23,959 bases of DNA from Bacilli bacterium. Its GTDB lineage: Bacteria > Bacillota_I > Bacilli_A > RF39 > UBA660. Each line of letters starts with the position of its first letter. Position 1 is the first letter of the stretch. Of this stretch, positions 21,001 to 23,959 are shown piece after piece. Under the pieces are notes generated by a model that had not been told where the DNA came from, made no database searches, and worked only from the letters and a program-made list of their open reading frames with translations. The stretch covers positions 1-23,959 of the forward strand of contig JAQVZB010000007.1 of the NCBI GenBank assembly GCA_029004695.1. The letters are read 5' to 3'. Both the position numbers and the translations under genes were made by a program.

Positions 21001-23808
21001 TTATAATAGTTTCTTTTTGAGAAATTGCCCAGTATATGAATTTTTAACTTTTATTATTTCTTCTGGAGTACCGGTAGCAATTACTTCACCGCCACCATCT
21101 CCACCATCTGGTCCTAAATCGATAATATAATCAGCGGTCTTAATAACATCTAAGTTATGCTCAATGACAATAACAGTATCACCATTATTTACAATTCTTT
21201 CTAAAATTGACAATAATTTTTTAATATCATCAATATGAAGCCCAGTTGTTGGCTCGTCTAAGATAAATACGCTTTTTCCAGTTGGTTTTTTTTGTAATTC
21301 TTTAGCTAATTTAATTCTCCCTGCTTCTCCACCAGATAAAGTTGGAGCAGATTGGCCTAACTTTATGTATCCTAAACCTACATCTTCTAACATTTGTAAT
21401 TTATTCTTAATTTTTGAAGAGAATTCAAAAAAATCAAGAGCTTCTGATACTCGCATATTTAATACATCTGATATATTTTTACCTTTAAATTTCACTTCTA
21501 AGGTTTCACTATTATACCTAGTACCTTTACATACATCACAAGGTACATAAACATCAGGTAAAAAATGCATTTCAATTTTTTTAACTCCGTCTCCCCAGCA
21601 AGCTTCACATCTTCCCCCTTTAACGTTAAATGAAAATCTACCCTTTTTATATCCTCTCATTTTTGATTCTTTTGTTTCAGTAAAAACATCTCTTATATTA
21701 TCAAATACTCCAACATAAGTAGCAGGATTACTTCTAGGTGTTCTTCCAATTGGATCTTGTGATATATCAACAACTTTATCAATATACTTTAATCCTTTAA
21801 TAAATTTATGCTTTCCTGGTAAGTTAATACTTCCATATATTGAAGCTCTCAAAGCTGGTAGTAAGATATCCGTAATTAGTGAGCTTTTACCTGAACCAGA
21901 CACACCAGTTATACAACTTAAAGTCCCTAAAGGAATCTTTACATCAATATTTTTTAAATTATTTTCTTTCGCACCATAAATTTCTATGAATTTACCATTA
22001 CCTTTTCTTCTTTCTTTAGGAACTTCAATTTTTAATTTACCACTTAAATACTTACCTGTAATACTATCTTTATTTTGCATTACTTCTTCTGGAGTACCAG
22101 ATGCAACAACATAACCACCTTGATCTCCGGGACCGGGTCCAATATCTATTAAATAATCTGCTGCCATCATTGTATCCTCATCATGCTCTACAACTATTAA
22201 AGTATTACCTAAATCCCTCATTTTCTTAAGTGATTTTATTAAACTATTATTATCTTTTTGATGAAGTCCAATACTTGGTTCATCCAGAACATATAAAACT
22301 CCACTCAATCTACTTCCTATTTGAGTAGCTAATCTAATTCTTTGACTTTCACCACCTGATAAAGTCGTAGCAGTTCTTGATAAAGTTAAATAATTTAGAC
22401 CAACATTATCTAAAAATGTTAATCTACTATTTATTTCTTTTAATATTAACTCACTAATACTTTGTTGTTCATTATTTAATTTTAATTCATTTAAAAAAAC
22501 TAAAAGATCTTTAATCGAATAACTAGATACCTCAAAGATATTTTTTTTACCTACTTTAACACATAAAACATTGTCATCTAATCTAGCTCCGTTACATTTA
22601 GGGCAAGTTGAATCAACCATAAATGAATTTATCCATTCTCTAATCCAGCCACTACTAGTTTCTAAATATCTTCTCTCTAAATTAGTTACTATTCCTTCAT
22701 AACTATCTTTAGTAAATCTTTTATTTCCATTTTTACTAGTATATTCAAATTCAAGTTCAATATCAGTACCATAAAATAAAATATTAATTTCTTTTTTAGT
22801 TAAATCTTTGACCGGTTTTTTTAAATCAATATTAAAATGTTTAGAAACCGTTAAAATATTAGTCATATAGGTATTTCCATCTAAACTAAACCCTTTAATT
22901 GCTCCATCTAAAATACTTTTTGTTTTGTCAGGGACTAGTAAATCCAATGAAATATTTTGTTTTATTCCAATTCCTTTACATTCAGGACAGGCTCCATAAG
23001 GAGCATTAAAAGAAAATAGACGAGGCTCAAGTTCCGGAAGAGAAAAATTACATTGAGGGCAGGCATAATTTTCGCTCATAACTATCGATTGTTTACCGAT
23101 TTCATTAATTACTACTTTTCCTTCAGCAAGAGAAGTACTTGTTTCAATAGCTTCAAATATTCTACTTCTTTCGCTAGAATCAACTTCAATTCGATCTATA
23201 ACAACTTCAATATTGGTTTTTTTATTTTTATCAAGTTTAAAATCTTCACTTAAATCGTGATTTTCACCATTTATTTTTATTCTTGTATATCCATTTTTAC
23301 GTAAATTTTCAAATAAATCTTGATGTGTACCTTTATCGCCATGAACTACTGGAGCTAATATTTCTACTTTAACACCATTTCCCAAACTCAAAACTTTATT
23401 AGTCATTTCTTCAATACTTTGACTTTTAATTGGCTTTTTATGAATCGGACAATAAGGGACTCCAATTCGAGCAAATAATAATCTTAAATAATCATATATT
23501 TCAGTAACAGTCCCAACTGTACTACGGGGATTTTTATTGGTACTTTTTTGATCTATAGCAATACTAGGGCTTAATCCTTCAATCGAATCAACATCAGCTT
23601 TATCAGAATTTCCTAAAAATTGTCTTGCATAAGCACTTAAACTATCAACATATCTTCTTTGACCTTCAGCATAAATAGTATCAAAGGCTAAACTACTTTT
23701 GCCTGAACCAGACACACCAGTCATAACTACTAATTTATCTTTAGGAATAGTAATATCAATATTTTTTAAATTATTCTCTCTAGCACCTTTTATAATTATT
23801 TCATTCAT
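21001..23808 (-). CDS. uvrA: UvrABC excinuclease subunit A
   Basis: A 935-residue DNA-damage recognition ATPase of nucleotide excision repair, of usual length. Two ABC modules are complete: Walker A GVSGSGKSSLAF near residue 30 and GVSGSGKSSLITD near 638, signatures LSGGESQRIRLA and LSGGEAGRIKLA, and Walker B VLDEPSIGLH and ILDEPTTGLH. The zinc-binding cysteines are present (CPQC with CPEC, CPKC, and CEACWGDG with CDVC). The start MNEIIIKGARENNLKN matches the family and has GGAAAGGA nine bases upstream; an upstream frame extension of 14 residues would overlap the promoter region and is rejected. uvrB usually lies close by and may be just outside the right edge. No clear terminator is seen before the next promoter. 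Confidence 0.98.
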   Translation of the reverse strand: MNEIIIKGARENNLKNIDITIPKDKLVVMTGVSGSGKSSLAFDTIYAEGQRRYVDSLSAYARQFLGNSDKADVDSIEGLSPSIAIDQKSTNKNPRSTVGTVTEIYDYLRLLFARIGVPYCPIHKKPIKSQSIEEMTNKVLSLGNGVKVEILAPVVHGDKGTHQDLFENLRKNGYTRIKINGENHDLSEDFKLDKNKKTNIEVVIDRIEVDSSERSRIFEAIETSTSLAEGKVVINEIGKQSIVMSENYACPQCNFSLPELEPRLFSFNAPYGACPECKGIGIKQNISLDLLVPDKTKSILDGAIKGFSLDGNTYMTNILTVSKHFNIDLKKPVKDLTKKEINILFYGTDIELEFEYTSKNGNKRFTKDSYEGIVTNLERRYLETSSGWIREWINSFMVDSTCPKCNGARLDDNVLCVKVGKKNIFEVSSYSIKDLLVFLNELKLNNEQQSISELILKEINSRLTFLDNVGLNYLTLSRTATTLSGGESQRIRLATQIGSRLSGVLYVLDEPSIGLHQKDNNSLIKSLKKMRDLGNTLIVVEHDEDTMMAADYLIDIGPGPGDQGGYVVASGTPEEVMQNKDSITGKYLSGKLKIEVPKERRKGNGKFIEIYGAKENNLKNIDVKIPLGTLSCITGVSGSGKSSLITDILLPALRASIYGSINLPGKHKFIKGLKYIDKVVDISQDPIGRTPRSNPATYVGVFDNIRDVFTETKESKMRGYKKGRFSFNVKGGRCEACWGDGVKKIEMHFLPDVYVPCDVCKGTRYNSETLEVKFKGKNISDVLNMRVSEALDFFEFSSKIKNKLQMLEDVGLGYIKLGQSAPTLSGGEAGRIKLAKELQKKPTGKSVFILDEPTTGLHIDDIKKLLSILERIVNNGDTVIVIEHNLDVIKTADYIIDLGPDGGDGGGEVIATGTPEEIIKVKNSYTGQFLKKKLL

Positions 23809-23835
23809 AGTATTAGTCCTTTCCGTACACGCTTG

Positions 23836-23864
23836 ATTATACTCAAACAATCGTACGATGTCAA
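23836..23864 (-). promoter_or_regulatory. Perfect-consensus uvrA promoter
   Basis: TTGACA (23859-23864), 17-base spacer, TATAAT (23836-23841), exact consensus in all 12 positions. The leader is about 22 bases. Confidence 0.88.
23844..23857 (-). promoter_or_regulatory. Candidate LexA (SOS) box in the uvrA promoter spacer
   Basis: CGTACGATTGTTTG matches the Bacillus LexA consensus CGAACRNRYGTTYG at 12 of 14 positions and lies entirely between the -35 and -10. Binding there would block RNA polymerase. uvrBA belongs to the SOS regulon in Bacillus subtilis. The two mismatches leave doubt. Confidence 0.5.
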
Positions 23865-23908
23865 GTTAAATATTTAAAATTATTATGCTTAAATTAAATA
23901 AAATTATA

Positions 23909-23932
23909 ATAAAAAAAGACACTAAGTGTCTT
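23909..23932 (-). terminator. Terminator of the gene upstream of uvrA
   Basis: AAGACAC pairs with GTGTCTT (7 bp, loop TTA) and is followed by TTTTTTTATT on the minus strand. It ends transcription of a gene lying off the right edge, so uvrA is on its own promoter. Confidence 0.8.
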
Positions 23933-23959
23933 AAGTTCCAAATACTATATATTTAGCTT
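23931..23959 (-). CDS. Possible last codons of a gene beyond the right edge
   Basis: The minus strand reads AKYIVFGT then TAA (23931-23933), with the stop codon in the terminator stem as for other genes here. Too short to name; it does not look like a UvrB C-terminus. Confidence 0.25.

Noticed and set aside
1..23959. CRISPR arrays or insertion sequences
   Set aside because: No regularly spaced direct repeats, and no transposase frame or paired terminal repeats were seen.

Overview
The window is a low-GC (AT-rich) bacterial chromosome segment, almost certainly from the Firmicutes/Bacilli side (an uncultured gut RF39/Erysipelotrichia-like lineage would fit; this lineage guess is inference). 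The genetic code is the standard bacterial one: TGA ends genes at ATGA start/stop overlaps (12120-12123, 17685-17688) and tryptophan is TGG, so it is not a Mycoplasma-type code. All intact genes are on the minus strand; only a cut-off CDS at the left edge and a decayed locus at about 2350-2710 read plus.

Right to left, in the direction of transcription: uvrA (21001-23808), behind a perfect-consensus promoter with a candidate LexA box; a YvlD-type 4-TM membrane gene overlapping lgt; a 493-residue anchored surface protein; the operon mrnC-rlmB-sigH-like (17005-18041, 16422 end), without cysS; secE-nusG; rplK-rplA with an L1-type leader; rplJ-rplL with an L10-type leader and attenuator; then, where Firmicutes normally carry rpoB-rpoC, a badly decayed gene (12365-13010) and a two-gene cassette of small anchored proteins (one hidden, 54 aa, with a pilin-like LNNKGWG start); then the str operon rpsL-rpsG-fusA-tuf; a YitT membrane protein; a single-module Clp-type AAA+ ATPase; the Tex/S1 protein; tRNA-Gly(UCC); and last an accessory end (1-3040) with an OLD-like ATPase/TOPRIM nuclease, gene remnants and a possible folded RNA.

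Most of the window is the translation and transcription core: ribosomal proteins and factors, NusG, SecE, RlmB, Mini-III, EF-G, EF-Tu. Regulation is unusually legible. At least ten promoters can be read as TTGNNN-16/17-TATNNT, many with a TG extended -10, and intrinsic terminators often overlap the stop codon. The parts most worth a second look are the rpoBC-less junction with its pilin-like pair, the D1-only Clp ATPase, S12 with isoleucine at a near-invariant proline, L11 with a charged C-terminal tail, the OLD-like defence-type gene next to decayed genes, and a three-helix structure at 2895-2982.
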